Below the pieces are notes generated by a model that was not told the DNA's origin, ran no database searches, and saw only the letters and a list, made by a program, of their open reading frames with translations. Position numbers and translations under genes: made by a program. Of a DNA stretch of 64,000 nt, positions 15,388-23,989 are shown in pieces. Origin of the DNA: WHTK01 sp965197795 (GTDB lineage Bacteria; Chloroflexota; Dehalococcoidia; DSTF01; WHTK01); assembly GCA_965197795.1 (NCBI GenBank), contig OZ240228.1, positions 2,294,001 through 2,358,000 of the forward strand, in the 5' to 3' direction. Within the stretch, counting starts at the first letter, position 1, and each line of letters opens with the position of its first letter.

Positions 15388-17529
15388 ATGCCGAACCGTC
15401 TGGCCAACGAGACCAGCCCTTATCTCCTGCAGCACAAGGACAATCCGGTCGACTGGTATGCCTGGGGTGAGGAGGCGTTCGCCGCCTCTCGCGATGCCGA
15501 CAAGCCGATTCTGCTTTCCGTCGGCTACTCAGCCTGCCACTGGTGCCATGTCATGGCCCACGAGTCGTTCGAGGACGAGGCCATCGCGGCGCAGATGAAC
15601 AAGCTCTTCGTCAACATCAAGGTCGACCGCGAAGAGCGCCCCGACGTCGACAACATCTACATGCAGGCGGTGCAGTCGCTGACCGGCCGCGGCGGCTGGC
15701 CGATGACCGTCTTCCTCACGCCGGATGGCAAGCCCTTCTACGGCGGCACCTACTTCCCGCCCGCCGATCGACCGGGCGTGCCGGGCTTTCCTCGCCTCCT
15801 CGAGGCCGTCGCCGACGCCTACAATTCGAAGCGCCAGGACGTCCTCAGCGCCGGTACCCAACTCGTGCAGGCGATCGCCTCGCCGGCCCGCCTGCAGTCC
15901 GGCGACGCGCTCCTAACCGAGCAACTCCTCGGCGACGCCGCCGAGTCCATGCTAAGCGCCCACGATGACGACTTCGGTGGCTTCGGCAGCGCGCCCAAGT
16001 TCCCCCAGGCAATGACGCTCGACTTCCTCATGCGCTCGCACCGGCGAACTCACTCGCCAGCCGCGCTAGAAGCGATTCACAAGACGCTGCGCGCCATGGC
16101 CCAGGGAGGCATGTACGACCAGATCGGCGGCGGCTTCCACCGCTATTCAACCGACGCAGTCTGGCTCGTCCCACACTTCGAGAAAATGCTCTACGACAAC
16201 GCCTTGCTCGCCCGCCTCTACCTCGATGCCTGGAAGCTGACGGGTGAGCCCTTCTACCGCCGCATCACGCAAGAAACGCTGGACTACGTGCTGCGCGAGA
16301 TGACCGACGCGTCCGGCAGCTTCTACTCCACCCAGGACGCCGACTCTGAGGGCGAGGAGGGCAAGTTCTTCCTTTGGACCATCGCCGAGCTCGAAGCGGT
16401 CCTCGGCAAAGAGGATGCGGGCCTGATCGGCGATTTCTTCGGCGCCGGCCCGGGTGGCAACTTCGAGGGCAGCAACATCCTCCACGTCCGTAAACCTGCG
16501 GAGCAGTTCGCGGCTGATTCTAGGCTCTCCGTTGAGGCCTTCGAGGCGAAGCTCGCCGCCGGGAAGGCGAAGCTCTACGCGGCCCGCGAGCAGCGGGTTC
16601 ACCCCGCCCGCGACGAAAAGGTCCTCACCGCCTGGAACGGCCTCATGCTGCGCGCCTTCGCCGAAGCGGCCGTCGCCTTCGACTCCCAGCCGTACCGCGA
16701 CGCCGCCGTCGCCAACGCCGACTTCCTGCTGCGTGAACTAAGAGGCGCCGGGAATGGACGGGCTGAGGGGGCGCCCCCTCTTTCAAAATCGCCGGAATCC
16801 CGCCTGCTGCGCACCTGGAAGCCCGCGCTGAGCGGGGTCGCAGGCGACGGCGTGGCCCGCCTCAACGGCTACCTCGAGGACTACGCCAACCTCATCGACG
16901 GCCTGATCGCCACGCACGCCGCCACCTTCGATGGGCGCTACTTAAGCGCTTCGGTTCAGCTGGCCGATGAGATGATCGACCTCTTCTGGGACGACGACGT
17001 ACAGGGCTTCTTCGACACCGGCCGCGACCACGAGACGCTGATCACCCGCCCACGCGACTTCTTCGACAACGCCACGCCTTCGGGCACCTCCGTCGCCGTA
17101 GACGTCCTGCTCAAGCTAGCCCTGCTGACCGATAACGACGATTACGAGCGCCGCGCCGCGGTCTGCCTTCGCACCCTCGCGTCGTACATCGAGAACGCTC
17201 CGACCGCATTCGGCAGACTCCTCGCCGCGCTCGACTTCCACCTCTCGACGCCGCAGGAGCTGGCTATCGTCTTGCCCTCTGCGGAGGGCGTGCTCCCTGA
17301 GCCCCTCGAAGCACGTGGCCTTCTGGACACGGTGCGCCAGCTCTACACTCCCAACCTGCTCATCGTCGGCGGCCCCTCGGGCCAGACCGACAACCCAACG
17401 CCGCTGCTGGACGACCGCGAAGCCCGCAACGGTTTGCCCACGGCCTACCTCTGCGAGCGCTACGTCTGCCAGGCCCCCACGACTGACTCCGCGGAGCTAA
17501 AAACGCAGATCGAAGTCGCGCTGGGCTAG
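15388..17529 (+). CDS. DUF255 thioredoxin-fold / six-hairpin protein (YyaL, SSP411 family)
   Basis: 713 aa. The N-terminal DUF255 thioredoxin-like domain starts NRLANETSPYLLQHKDNPVD and has a C-x-x-C in SACHWCHVMAHESF, then KVDREERPDVD and GWPMTVFLTPDG. The rest is a glycosidase-like alpha/alpha barrel, with PHFEKMLYDNALLARLY and DEKVLTAWNGLMLRAFAEA. This architecture is shared with YyaL and human SPATA20; the reaction is not established. I start at 15388 because the preceding -10 box fits a leaderless message and the longer frame adds nothing conserved. It converges on the DUF402 gene with a 4-nt overlap. Confidence 0.9.
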   Translation: MPNRLANETSPYLLQHKDNPVDWYAWGEEAFAASRDADKPILLSVGYSACHWCHVMAHESFEDEAIAAQMNKLFVNIKVDREERPDVDNIYMQAVQSLTGRGGWPMTVFLTPDGKPFYGGTYFPPADRPGVPGFPRLLEAVADAYNSKRQDVLSAGTQLVQAIASPARLQSGDALLTEQLLGDAAESMLSAHDDDFGGFGSAPKFPQAMTLDFLMRSHRRTHSPAALEAIHKTLRAMAQGGMYDQIGGGFHRYSTDAVWLVPHFEKMLYDNALLARLYLDAWKLTGEPFYRRITQETLDYVLREMTDASGSFYSTQDADSEGEEGKFFLWTIAELEAVLGKEDAGLIGDFFGAGPGGNFEGSNILHVRKPAEQFAADSRLSVEAFEAKLAAGKAKLYAAREQRVHPARDEKVLTAWNGLMLRAFAEAAVAFDSQPYRDAAVANADFLLRELRGAGNGRAEGAPPLSKSPESRLLRTWKPALSGVAGDGVARLNGYLEDYANLIDGLIATHAATFDGRYLSASVQLADEMIDLFWDDDVQGFFDTGRDHETLITRPRDFFDNATPSGTSVAVDVLLKLALLTDNDDYERRAAVCLRTLASYIENAPTAFGRLLAALDFHLSTPQELAIVLPSAEGVLPEPLEARGLLDTVRQLYTPNLLIVGGPSGQTDNPTPLLDDREARNGLPTAYLCERYVCQAPTTDSAELKTQIEVALG

Positions 17530-18203
17530 CGTCCCGGCCATGAGTCCCAGCGCCGCCCCAGCCCAAGCGTAATTTCGATCCCTGGCAGTTTTTGCCAGCC
17601 CTCGGGTATTGCCGGAGCCGCGGTTGCCCGGTCCGGCCGCCAGTCCGTCCACTCGTCGTCGAACGGCGACCGCTGTGCCTCGATGAGCGGCTCCAGCTGA
17701 CGGCCCGCCGAGTGGAAACGCTCGACTTCATCGTGGCCATAGGCGCCGCGGGCAAGCCAGCTAGCCATGACCTCCTGGTCCTTCCAGGCGTAGCTACGGT
17801 CGGGCCGGACGATGATGTCGAGGAAGTGGTCCGTCGTGTCGAAGCCAACATCGAATCGCTGATACGGCGCTTCGATGTTGACCTTCCAGCCACGAAATCG
17901 CCCCTCGCCCTGGAACGCGTCGTACGGCGGCGAGCCCTTCTCGGTATCGAAGAAGAGCTCCACGGCGTAATCCTTGCCTGGAAACATCAGACGCAGCATG
18001 TCCATCTTCGTCCGGCCCAGCGGGGTTAGCCGCTGTCGCGTCAGGCTCCAGCTCTCGAACGCGGTGCCCTCGGGGCGGTAGAGCACGACCAGCTCGTCGC
18101 TGTCGAGCACCACGACGTGCGGCGTCGCCCAGGCTTCGCCGACGAAGAACCCGGTATTGCGCAGGACAACCTCGTCCCCTGGCTGCCACCGCATCTCGCC
18201 CAC
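17526..18203 (-). CDS. DUF402 domain protein (copy 1)
   Basis: 225 aa. The DUF402 core is recognisable from WSLTRQRLTP onwards, with VELFFDTEKGSPPYDAFQGE, GWKVNIEAPYQRFDVGFDTT, DHFLDIIVRPDRSYAWKDQE. Related domains occur in FomD-type phosphatases acting on nucleoside diphosphates, so a nucleotide or phosphate-ester hydrolase is possible. It is a tandem paralogue of the gene at 18370-19017. A GTG start is used because it is conserved in both copies and lies 6 nt after TAGAAT. Confidence 0.75.
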   Translation of the reverse strand: MGEMRWQPGDEVVLRNTGFFVGEAWATPHVVVLDSDELVVLYRPEGTAFESWSLTRQRLTPLGRTKMDMLRLMFPGKDYAVELFFDTEKGSPPYDAFQGEGRFRGWKVNIEAPYQRFDVGFDTTDHFLDIIVRPDRSYAWKDQEVMASWLARGAYGHDEVERFHSAGRQLEPLIEAQRSPFDDEWTDWRPDRATAAPAIPEGWQKLPGIEITLGLGRRWDSWPGR

Positions 18204-18209
18204 GCCTCA

Positions 18210-18215
18210 ATTCTA
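18210..18215 (-). promoter_or_regulatory. -10 box for leaderless DUF402 copy 1
   Basis: TAGAAT on the minus strand, then 6 nt (TGAGGC) and the GTG start at 18203. The same stretch with the same spacing precedes the second copy. Confidence 0.5.
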
Positions 18216-18338
18216 GCGGCGCCTTGCCCATTCGCGCGCGACTCGTGCGCCCGAGCGACGCCAACGTCTTGCAGGCCCTCACAACGGACGCGGAGCAATT
18301 GCAAACGCAACTCGAATCCGCGCGGGCCTGACGTCCGG

Positions 18339-18362
18339 GCATCCTGAGCCTGTCGAAGGACG
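18339..18362. repeat. Single copy of the CCTGAGCCTGTCGAAGGAC repeat
   Basis: GCATCCTGAGCCTGTCGAAG followed by GACG, in the 166-bp gap between the two DUF402 genes. The same element occurs in frame four times in the helicase gene (41088-41173 and 41880-41910). It is an imperfect hairpin of a type scattered through many bacterial genomes. Confidence 0.7.
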
Positions 18363-18369
18363 GCTCCGG

Positions 18370-19017
18370 TCACGCCTGCGGTGACCAGTAGTCCTTGACT
18401 TGAGGCGCCGGCCATGACGGGTCGGGCCGCCACTCTGGCCGTTCGCTGAACGGCCACTGGCGTGCCTCGATGCGCTCGATGGCTTGGTTGCCCTCGGCCC
18501 GAATCGCTCGCGCCTGCTCCGGTGGAATCTTCCCCGCAGCGACCAACGCTTCGAATTCCGGCTCGTCTTTCCACGTCCACGTCAACTCCGGAGTCACGAG
18601 CAGGTCCAGGGTATGGTCGTTGACCTGAATCCTCTGCTCGGCTCTCGTATAGGGATCCTCCAGATTCACGTACCAGGAGCGTAGTTGCCATTCCGGATCC
18701 CAGAAGAGCCGAATGCTATGCGCGACATCTGGCGGATACAGCGAGAGCACGCCGCCGCTGACCGTACGTTCATACCATTCGTGATCCAGCTCCTCTTTCA
18801 TGTACAGCGCGATTCGTTGATTCACCGTCAGCGAGTTACGACCCGGGACGTCTCGGGTCATCCAAGTCGAGCCCGGCAGCGAAAGCAACACGAGACACTG
18901 CGCGTCGTCTCTAACCACGACCTGCGGCCTGACGTTGATCAACTGTCGGATCGGGGACCTCGTGAGGAACTCTTCGATCAGGATCACGTCTCCCGGTTGC
19001 CACCGCGTCTCGCTCAC
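18370..19017 (-). CDS. DUF402 domain protein (copy 2)
   Basis: 215 aa, paralogue of the gene at 17526-18203. Both start with (M)-x-E-x-RWQPGD, share FWDPEWQLRSWYVNLEDPYT versus the copy-1 equivalent, and DHTLDLLVTPELTWTWKDEP. The GTG start is supported by conservation and by TAGAAT 6 nt upstream. Identical bases extend upstream of both genes, so the duplication included the promoter. Function is unknown beyond the family. Confidence 0.72.
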   Translation of the reverse strand: MSETRWQPGDVILIEEFLTRSPIRQLINVRPQVVVRDDAQCLVLLSLPGSTWMTRDVPGRNSLTVNQRIALYMKEELDHEWYERTVSGGVLSLYPPDVAHSIRLFWDPEWQLRSWYVNLEDPYTRAEQRIQVNDHTLDLLVTPELTWTWKDEPEFEALVAAGKIPPEQARAIRAEGNQAIERIEARQWPFSERPEWRPDPSWPAPQVKDYWSPQA

Positions 19018-19023
19018 GCCTCA

Positions 19024-19029
19024 ATTCTA
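19024..19029 (-). promoter_or_regulatory. -10 box for leaderless DUF402 copy 2
   Basis: TAGAAT on the minus strand, 6 nt before the GTG at 19017, within the block CTCACGCCTCAATTCTAGCG shared almost exactly with copy 1. Confidence 0.5.
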
Positions 19030-19077
19030 GCGAAGCCTTGGTCGCAGCGGCGATGCATCATCCGCGCAGGCCGCGTT

Positions 19078-19083
19078 TACAAT
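19078..19083 (+). promoter_or_regulatory. -10 box for leaderless gene at 19090
   Basis: TACAAT followed by GAACCT and the ATG at 19090, again exactly 6 nt. Confidence 0.5.
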
Positions 19084-19089
19084 GAACCT

Positions 19090-19464
19090 ATGGCTCGCGA
19101 GCAGTACGTCGCCACGGATAAACGCACCGGCCTCGAGGTCGCGATCACGGGCGAGTTCCCCGACGACCCGCAGGACCGCATTCGCATCGCCCGGACCAGC
19201 AATCTCTTCGCTCGTCTTATGTCGACTATCCTAACGATGCAAAGCCAGGCCGAGCGCCGCGACGCCTTCGTCGCCGTTGAGACCCAGATGGAGCTCGCCG
19301 ACGCGTTGATTCAGCACGATATGGAAGAAGTGCAGCGGCTGCTGCAGGACACGATGCAGAAGCTCGGCATCAGCCCGGAGCAGATGCGCGAGATCGAGGA
19401 CGAGATCCGCCGCCGCCTAGGTGACGCCGGAGCCGACCCGCCGCCGCCTCCCGAGCCTGTTTGA
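19090..19464 (+). CDS. Hypothetical helical protein
   Basis: 124 aa, not recognised. The first 45 residues have a short beta-like start (YVATDKRTGLEVAITGEFPD), followed by amphipathic helices with many Met, Gln, Glu and Arg residues (MSTILTMQSQAERRDAFVAV, VQRLLQDTMQKLGISPEQMR) and a terminal PPPPPEPV. No signal peptide or membrane segment. The start is fixed by the leaderless promoter; the upstream in-frame extension runs antisense through the DUF402 gene and is not real. Confidence 0.7.
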   Translation: MAREQYVATDKRTGLEVAITGEFPDDPQDRIRIARTSNLFARLMSTILTMQSQAERRDAFVAVETQMELADALIQHDMEEVQRLLQDTMQKLGISPEQMREIEDEIRRRLGDAGADPPPPPEPV

Positions 19465-19545
19465 ATCACGCTATCCTGGCTCGTCGTAACATAGGTCAAA
19501 CACACTTACCGGCCATCATCAACATCACAACAGGAGACGCGAAAA

Positions 19546-19923
19546 TTGAGCGCCAGCGCTGAAATCTTCATCCAGGCCCAGGAGCCCAAGGCTCGGTTCG
19601 ACTACATGCTGACTCTGCACGATGCGAACGGCCAAATCCTGCCCGGCATGGACGTCGTGATCACTTGCGAAGGCGACGGCAGCCTGCAGCCGTCGCATAA
19701 CGCCAAGGAGCTGGTCCGCGAGACCAACGCCGAGGGCCAGGCCAAGTTCCAGTGGTTCCGCCGCGGTATCTTCGGCCGCGACGTCAAGACCGTCCTGAAC
19801 GTCGAAGTTCGCGACCTGCCCGACGCCGTCGTCACGCTCGAAACAACCGAGGCCGCCTACGCCACCACCAGCTACCAGACCAAGGTCTACTCAGCCATCG
19901 GTCGAAAGCGACGCGGCGTCTAA
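19546..19923 (+). CDS. Hypothetical protein with bacterial Ig-like (invasin-type) fold
   Basis: 125 aa. Residues 20-100 look like a single Ig-like strand sandwich: DYMLTLHDANGQILPGMDVV, then TNAEGQAKFQWFRRG and VVTLETTEAAYAT, the pattern of domains that supply 'time-ordered' surface Ig repeats. No signal peptide is visible, which is odd for such a fold. Start TTG at 19546 has AGGAG 11 nt upstream. It ends by overlapping the convergent btuD by 4 nt. Function unknown. Confidence 0.65.
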   Translation: MSASAEIFIQAQEPKARFDYMLTLHDANGQILPGMDVVITCEGDGSLQPSHNAKELVRETNAEGQAKFQWFRRGIFGRDVKTVLNVEVRDLPDAVVTLETTEAAYATTSYQTKVYSAIGRKRRGV

Positions 19924-20720
19924 TCCGGCTGGAGAGGCAGCACCACCGGCCCGGATAGCCCTTCGGGACGCAGCACCGCTACGTCGGCGCCGTACGCCCG
20001 AAGCAGGTTTTCCCGCGTAAGCACGTCTACCGCTGAGCCCTCCGCGATGACGCTGCCTGCCGCCAGCAGCACAAGCCGGTCGCAGTACAAAGACGCCAGC
20101 GTAAGGTCGTGCAGCGCCGCCAGCACGCCGACGCCATGCTCCCGCGCCAGTCTTCGCAGCAGGCCCGTAATCAGCATCTGATGCCCGATGTCGAGGCTGG
20201 CCGTCGGCTCGTCGAGCAGCAGCAACGGTGTCTCCTGCGCCAGCGCCCGCGCCAGCACCACGTTCTGACGCTCCCCGCCGGACAGCTCCTCGACTCGACG
20301 GTAGGCCAGTCCCTCCACCCCTAACGACGCCAGTGCGGCGTCCGCGCTCCGGTAATCGGCGGGACCTTCCTGGTCCAGGAAGCCCAGGTAGGGCGTCCGC
20401 CCCATCACGACGATTTCACGCGCCAGGAACCCCACCGGCAACGACGAAGTCTGGGACACCACGGCGACACGGCGGGCTATCTGGCGCGCGCTCAGTCGCG
20501 TCGCGTCCTCGCCGCCGATGCTAATCTCGCCAGCCTTCACCGTGACGCTTCCCGTGATCGCCTTCAGCAGCGTTGTCTTGCCGCCGCCGTTGGGGCCAAC
20601 GAGACCGACGACTTCCCCTGCCGCCAGGTCGAGGTCGAGGCCGCGTAGGACCTCACGCTCGCCGTACGACATGCGTAGGCCGCGCAGGCGTAGCCCTTTG
20701 GTGCGTTGTGACGAGGCCAT
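19920..20720 (-). CDS. btuD: Corrinoid/iron-type ABC importer ATPase
   Basis: 266 aa. Walker A GPNGGGKTTLLKA, signature ELSGGERQNVVLARALAQ, Walker B LLLLDEPTASLD, all intact. It belongs to the FecE/BtuD group. Overlap with the permease gene by one base and the cobalamin riboswitch in front of the operon argue that the substrate is vitamin B12 or a relative rather than iron-siderophore; the specific assignment rests on that riboswitch. Confidence 0.85.
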   Translation of the reverse strand: MASSQRTKGLRLRGLRMSYGEREVLRGLDLDLAAGEVVGLVGPNGGGKTTLLKAITGSVTVKAGEISIGGEDATRLSARQIARRVAVVSQTSSLPVGFLAREIVVMGRTPYLGFLDQEGPADYRSADAALASLGVEGLAYRRVEELSGGERQNVVLARALAQETPLLLLDEPTASLDIGHQMLITGLLRRLAREHGVGVLAALHDLTLASLYCDRLVLLAAGSVIAEGSAVDVLTRENLLRAYGADVAVLRPEGLSGPVVLPLQPD

Positions 20721-21793
20721 CAGAAGTAAACCTTGCGCTGGTGCCGCAGCAAGAACAGGAAGAACGGCGCCCCCACGAAGGACGTGACGATGCTGACCGG
20801 TAGCTCACCCGGGCTGACCAGCGACCGCGCTCCGATGTCCGCCAGCACCAGGAAGCTCGCCCCTACCAGCACCACTACCGGCAGCAGGCGCCGGTAGTCC
20901 GGGCCCAGGAGCAGTCGCACGATGTGGGGCGACACCAGGCCGACGAAGCCGATGATCCCGACCACGGACACCGCAGCCGCGGCCGCCAGCGACGCCGCGA
21001 GCAAGATGATCGCTTTCGTGCGCTGCACGTCCAGACCGACGTAGGAGGCCTCGCTCTCCTCTAGCTGCAGCACGTTGAGCATGCGTCCATGCAGAAACAC
21101 GACGATGCCGGCCGGTACCGCGTACGGCAGCACGTACGGCAGATCGCGCCAGCCGCTGCCGTTGAACGACCCCAGCAACCAGGACAGCACTGCGGTCGAA
21201 TTCTGCTGATCGGCGATCAGGATGTATGAGATCGCCGCCACCGCGATCGATGACAGCGTCACCCCGGCCAGGATCAGCGTTGTGTTCGGCGTCCGACCGC
21301 CCGCCTGCGCGATGTTGTAGGCCAGCAGGACCGCGGCCATCGCCCCACCAAACGCGATCAGCGGCAGGAAGCTGAAGCCGCCGTGGGTTACCGGCGCGTC
21401 CAAAACGATCGCGATAGCACCGGCCAGCCCGGCGCCGGCCGCGACGCCGAGCAGGTATGGGTCGGCGAGCGGGTTGCGGAAAACGCCCTGATACGCCGCG
21501 CCGCTATAGGCCAGCGTCCCGCCCACGATGCCCGCCAGCAGCACCCGCGGCAGCCTGATCTCCCACACGATCGCGTCGGTCTGCCGCGGCACGTCGAAGC
21601 CCGCGCCCACGGCGTGGTTCAAAACCACCCGCACCGTGTCACCCGGCCCGATACCGGCCGGGCCGATCAGAATCCCCACCAGCAGACAGCACAGGAGCCC
21701 GGCCAGCGCGATCAGCGGCGCTGCCGGGCGCAGCCGCGCCGCCAGGCTGAGGTGCGTCGCGTCGCCGGGTGCTGCTCGAATCGCCTCGGCCAT
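20720..21793 (-). CDS. btuC: Corrinoid-type ABC importer permease (FecCD family)
   Basis: 357 aa, about ten membrane helices. FecCD signatures include IRLPRVLLAGIVGGTLAYSG, NPLADPYLLGVAAGAGLAGA and IGFVGLVSPHIVRLLLGPDY. Its start shares position 21793 with the btuF stop, and its stop shares 20720 with the btuD start, so the three genes are tightly coupled. Confidence 0.88.
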   Translation of the reverse strand: MAEAIRAAPGDATHLSLAARLRPAAPLIALAGLLCCLLVGILIGPAGIGPGDTVRVVLNHAVGAGFDVPRQTDAIVWEIRLPRVLLAGIVGGTLAYSGAAYQGVFRNPLADPYLLGVAAGAGLAGAIAIVLDAPVTHGGFSFLPLIAFGGAMAAVLLAYNIAQAGGRTPNTTLILAGVTLSSIAVAAISYILIADQQNSTAVLSWLLGSFNGSGWRDLPYVLPYAVPAGIVVFLHGRMLNVLQLEESEASYVGLDVQRTKAIILLAASLAAAAAVSVVGIIGFVGLVSPHIVRLLLGPDYRRLLPVVVLVGASFLVLADIGARSLVSPGELPVSIVTSFVGAPFFLFLLRHQRKVYF

Positions 21794-22734
21794 CAGCGCT
21801 CCGGATACAGGCAGTCGGCCAGTGCCTGCAGGCCCTGCATGATGTTCGGCCCTGGCCTATCCGTCAGGTCCGGGTTTACTTCACAGATGTGTTCGTTGAG
21901 CACGGCGCTGATCGCCGACCATCCCGGCCGAGCCGCCACCTCCGCCGGGTCGGCGAAGTCGGCCAGCACGATGACCTGCGGGTCCGCCGCCACCACGGCT
22001 TCCGAAGAAAGCTGTGGGTACTGGCTCTCGGCCGCATCGGCGATGTTCTGCGCCTTCAGCAACACGTACAGCTCCCCGACGAACGTATCGCTGCGCGCCG
22101 TGTACAACGCCGCGTCGGACTCGTGGTAGATACGAGGGCCCGTCGCGATGTTCGCGATGCTGGACACGATTGCGTCCCGCTCTGCCTCCATCTCCGCGAT
22201 CAGCGCCGTGGCTTCCGCTTCTCGGCCGGTCATTCCGCCGATCAGGCGGATGTTGTCGAACAGCCCTTCCAGGTCAGGCGGTACGTCTAGCAAGAACACG
22301 GTGATCCCGACGCCCCGCAGCGACTGCGCCAGGTCACCCGGGTCGTACCACGCGTAAACCAGGTCGGGGTCGTAGTCGACGATCGCTTCGATGCTGGGCT
22401 GGAAAGAGTTCAGCCCCGGCTTTTCATCGCCGCCGTCTGAGCAGTTGGCGAATAGATCAACCGCCACGAGGCGCTCGCCGGCGCCGACGGCGCAGAAGAT
22501 CTCAGTGGCGTGCGACGCCAACGAGACGATTCGCGCCGGCGGCGCGTCCAACACAACCGTCTCTCCGTCGCTTCCGGTGAACGACTTGGCTTCGGCTTCG
22601 CTGGTCGGTGACGCCTGGGCCACTTCAGTCGAACGTGGCGCCAGTGCCGGCGTCGGCTCGTCGCTCTCCGAGCACGCCGCGGCCAGCGATAGCAATAAAA
22701 TCAAAGGCAGAAACAGGAATCGAAAACGCACCAC
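21793..22734 (-). CDS. btuF: Corrinoid-binding lipoprotein of ABC importer
   Basis: 313 aa periplasmic-binding-protein family (Fe/B12 type). The N-terminus RFRFLFLPLILLLSLAAAC is a lipoprotein signal with lipobox LAAAC. The mature protein has two lobes: RIVSLASHATEIFCAVGAGE, then IEAIVDYDPDLVYAWYDPGD, and later VVAADPQVIVLADFADPA. The start is GTG with AAGGA 6-7 nt upstream. First gene after the riboswitch. It could bind another corrinoid such as cobinamide. Confidence 0.85.
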   Translation of the reverse strand: MVRFRFLFLPLILLLSLAAACSESDEPTPALAPRSTEVAQASPTSEAEAKSFTGSDGETVVLDAPPARIVSLASHATEIFCAVGAGERLVAVDLFANCSDGGDEKPGLNSFQPSIEAIVDYDPDLVYAWYDPGDLAQSLRGVGITVFLLDVPPDLEGLFDNIRLIGGMTGREAEATALIAEMEAERDAIVSSIANIATGPRIYHESDAALYTARSDTFVGELYVLLKAQNIADAAESQYPQLSSEAVVAADPQVIVLADFADPAEVAARPGWSAISAVLNEHICEVNPDLTDRPGPNIMQGLQALADCLYPER

Positions 22735-22796
22735 AGGTTCCTTTCACTCGAGGCGACCCGCTGCATCCTGGAAGCCTGCGTAGCGCGCAAACAAAG

Positions 22797-22820
22797 GCCC
22801 CGGCCTCAAGAGACCGGGGC
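22797..22820 (-). terminator. Hairpin downstream of the cobalamin riboswitch
   Basis: GCCCCGG and CCGGGGC arms extended by GAG/CTC with one mismatch, then a weak U-rich stretch (CTTTGTTTG) on the minus strand. It is placed to act as a riboswitch-controlled terminator before btuF. Confidence 0.55.
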
Positions 22821-22884
22821 TGATACGTCTTAGCGAGTGCTCGGACGACGTCCCGGCCCCTCTCACGGAGGCTTCCAGAGACAT

Positions 22885-23003
22885 CGTCACGGGCTGGCGG
22901 CCTGGCTCCCCCGAATCGCTCCGGGGCTACAGTTGCGGGACAGCGCCGGACTCTGACCGGCTTCGCATTTACTCCCTCGCTTGCGAGAGGGACACCCGTG
23001 ACG
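22885..23003 (-). ncRNA. Cobalamin riboswitch
   Basis: Read on the minus strand, the closing stem is CGTCACGGG (22885-22893) with CCCGTGACG (22995-23003). Inside lie GTCAGAGTCCGGCGCTGTCC, CGCAACTGTAGCC (B12-box-like core) and GGAGCCAGGCCGCC, the conserved segments of cobalamin aptamers. Binding of adenosyl- or methylcobalamin would switch off the btuFCD operon. Confidence 0.9.
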
Positions 23004-23013
23004 TGACGCGGCA

Positions 23014-23043
23014 AGTATAGGAGCCGCGGTGGCCACGAGACAA
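23014..23043 (-). promoter_or_regulatory. Promoter of the riboswitch-btuFCD transcript
   Basis: TATACT (23019-23014) with TTGTCT 18 bp upstream on the minus strand. Transcription would begin near 23007, just before the aptamer stem. Confidence 0.55.
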
Positions 23044-23047
23044 TAGA

Positions 23048-23412
23048 CTAGCCGTTCTCTGGCTCATCCCACGGGCTAACCGCCGCCACCATCAAGAACA
23101 GTGGCAGCGGCAAGTACCACAACCCATAAGAAAACACCGCGATCCAGCAGCAAAACGTCGTCGCGACGATCCCGAACCAGATCAAGCCCGCAGCAGCCCT
23201 ACGCCCGACCGAACCGCCATCCAGGTAGAGAACGAGACCACCAGCGGCACCAACAGCCAAAGCAGCATGGCGTCGGAATTCGGCTCGCCGCTAAAGAAGT
23301 CCTTCAGCAGCAGAAGCAAGACGGTGACGCTGAAGGCGTAAAGGAAACCGAGGCCGGCGACCAGCCTCGCCGGCCCGCCCACTTGCGGCGAACGCCCATC
23401 CTCAGCGGTCAA
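23048..23412 (-). pseudogene. Small four-helix membrane protein split by a frameshift
   Basis: Two overlapping frames give one plausible protein. The first (23182-23412, TTG start) has ARLVAGLGFLYAFSVTVLLL and SDAMLLWLLVPLVV. The second (23048-23260) continues with LVLYLDGGSVGRRAAAGLIW and WYLPLPLFLMVAAVSPWDEP. The phase change is what one missing base near 23225-23255 would cause. Joined, it would be about 120 aa with four membrane segments. Family unknown. It could be a sequence error. Confidence 0.5.
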
Positions 23413-23421
23413 GATCGTGAT

Positions 23422-23811
23422 CTACAACCCGGGCGTCTTGATCTCCGAGTCGTCCAGGATCTCAGCCGTGCCCGCCAGGTTGACCGCAATGTGGCTCATA
23501 CCCGTCGCGTTCGTCGCGCCGTGCCAGTGTTTTTCACCGGTGTCGAAGACCACCACGTCTCCTGCCTCGACCACGCGCTCGCCCTGCGACTCGGTGGCCA
23601 CGATGCCACGGCCTTCCGTGATCACCAGTCCCTGCTCGAAGCTGTGCGTGTGCCAGCGCGTTCGCCCACCCGGGCTGAACTTCACCAGCAGCATCCGCGT
23701 CTGCTCCGTCATCGTGTCGGCGATCAAGCCGTGAGCATGCACCTCGCCGATGAACATTGGCGTGCCGGTGCGTACCTGGAAGTCCGGGGTCTTTGTACTG
23801 GCGACGTGCAT
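23422..23811 (-). CDS. Cupin-domain protein
   Basis: 129 aa single cupin barrel. Motif 1 GGRTRWHTHSFEQGLVITEG has the H-x-H-x-E-x-G metal ligands; motif 2 GDVVVFDTGEKHWHGA supplies the last histidine. Similar proteins are small metal-dependent enzymes or sensors; the substrate is unknown. Start ATG 23811 has an AGGAGG site. The longer frame adds eleven non-conserved residues. Confidence 0.85.
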   Translation of the reverse strand: MHVASTKTPDFQVRTGTPMFIGEVHAHGLIADTMTEQTRMLLVKFSPGGRTRWHTHSFEQGLVITEGRGIVATESQGERVVEAGDVVVFDTGEKHWHGATNATGMSHIAVNLAGTAEILDDSEIKTPGL

Positions 23812-23931
23812 CGCGTCCTCCTGCCTTAATAATCCAAAATCCAATCTCAGCTGAATTCGATGAAGCAGCCCGAGAATAGCAGAAGGGCGTGCGGTGGAGC
23901 CGTTACCTGAGTCGAGTGAACGCTACAGGCG

Positions 23932-23961
23932 TTGACGGCGTCGCGGAAACGTAGCTAAGAT
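23932..23961 (+). promoter_or_regulatory. Promoter of the FmdB-like gene
   Basis: TTGACG, 18-bp spacer, TAAGAT. A leader of about 20 nt and an AGGAGG site precede the start at 23990. Confidence 0.5.
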
Positions 23962-23989
23962 CGCGCAACATTAGTCAGGAGGACGCCTA

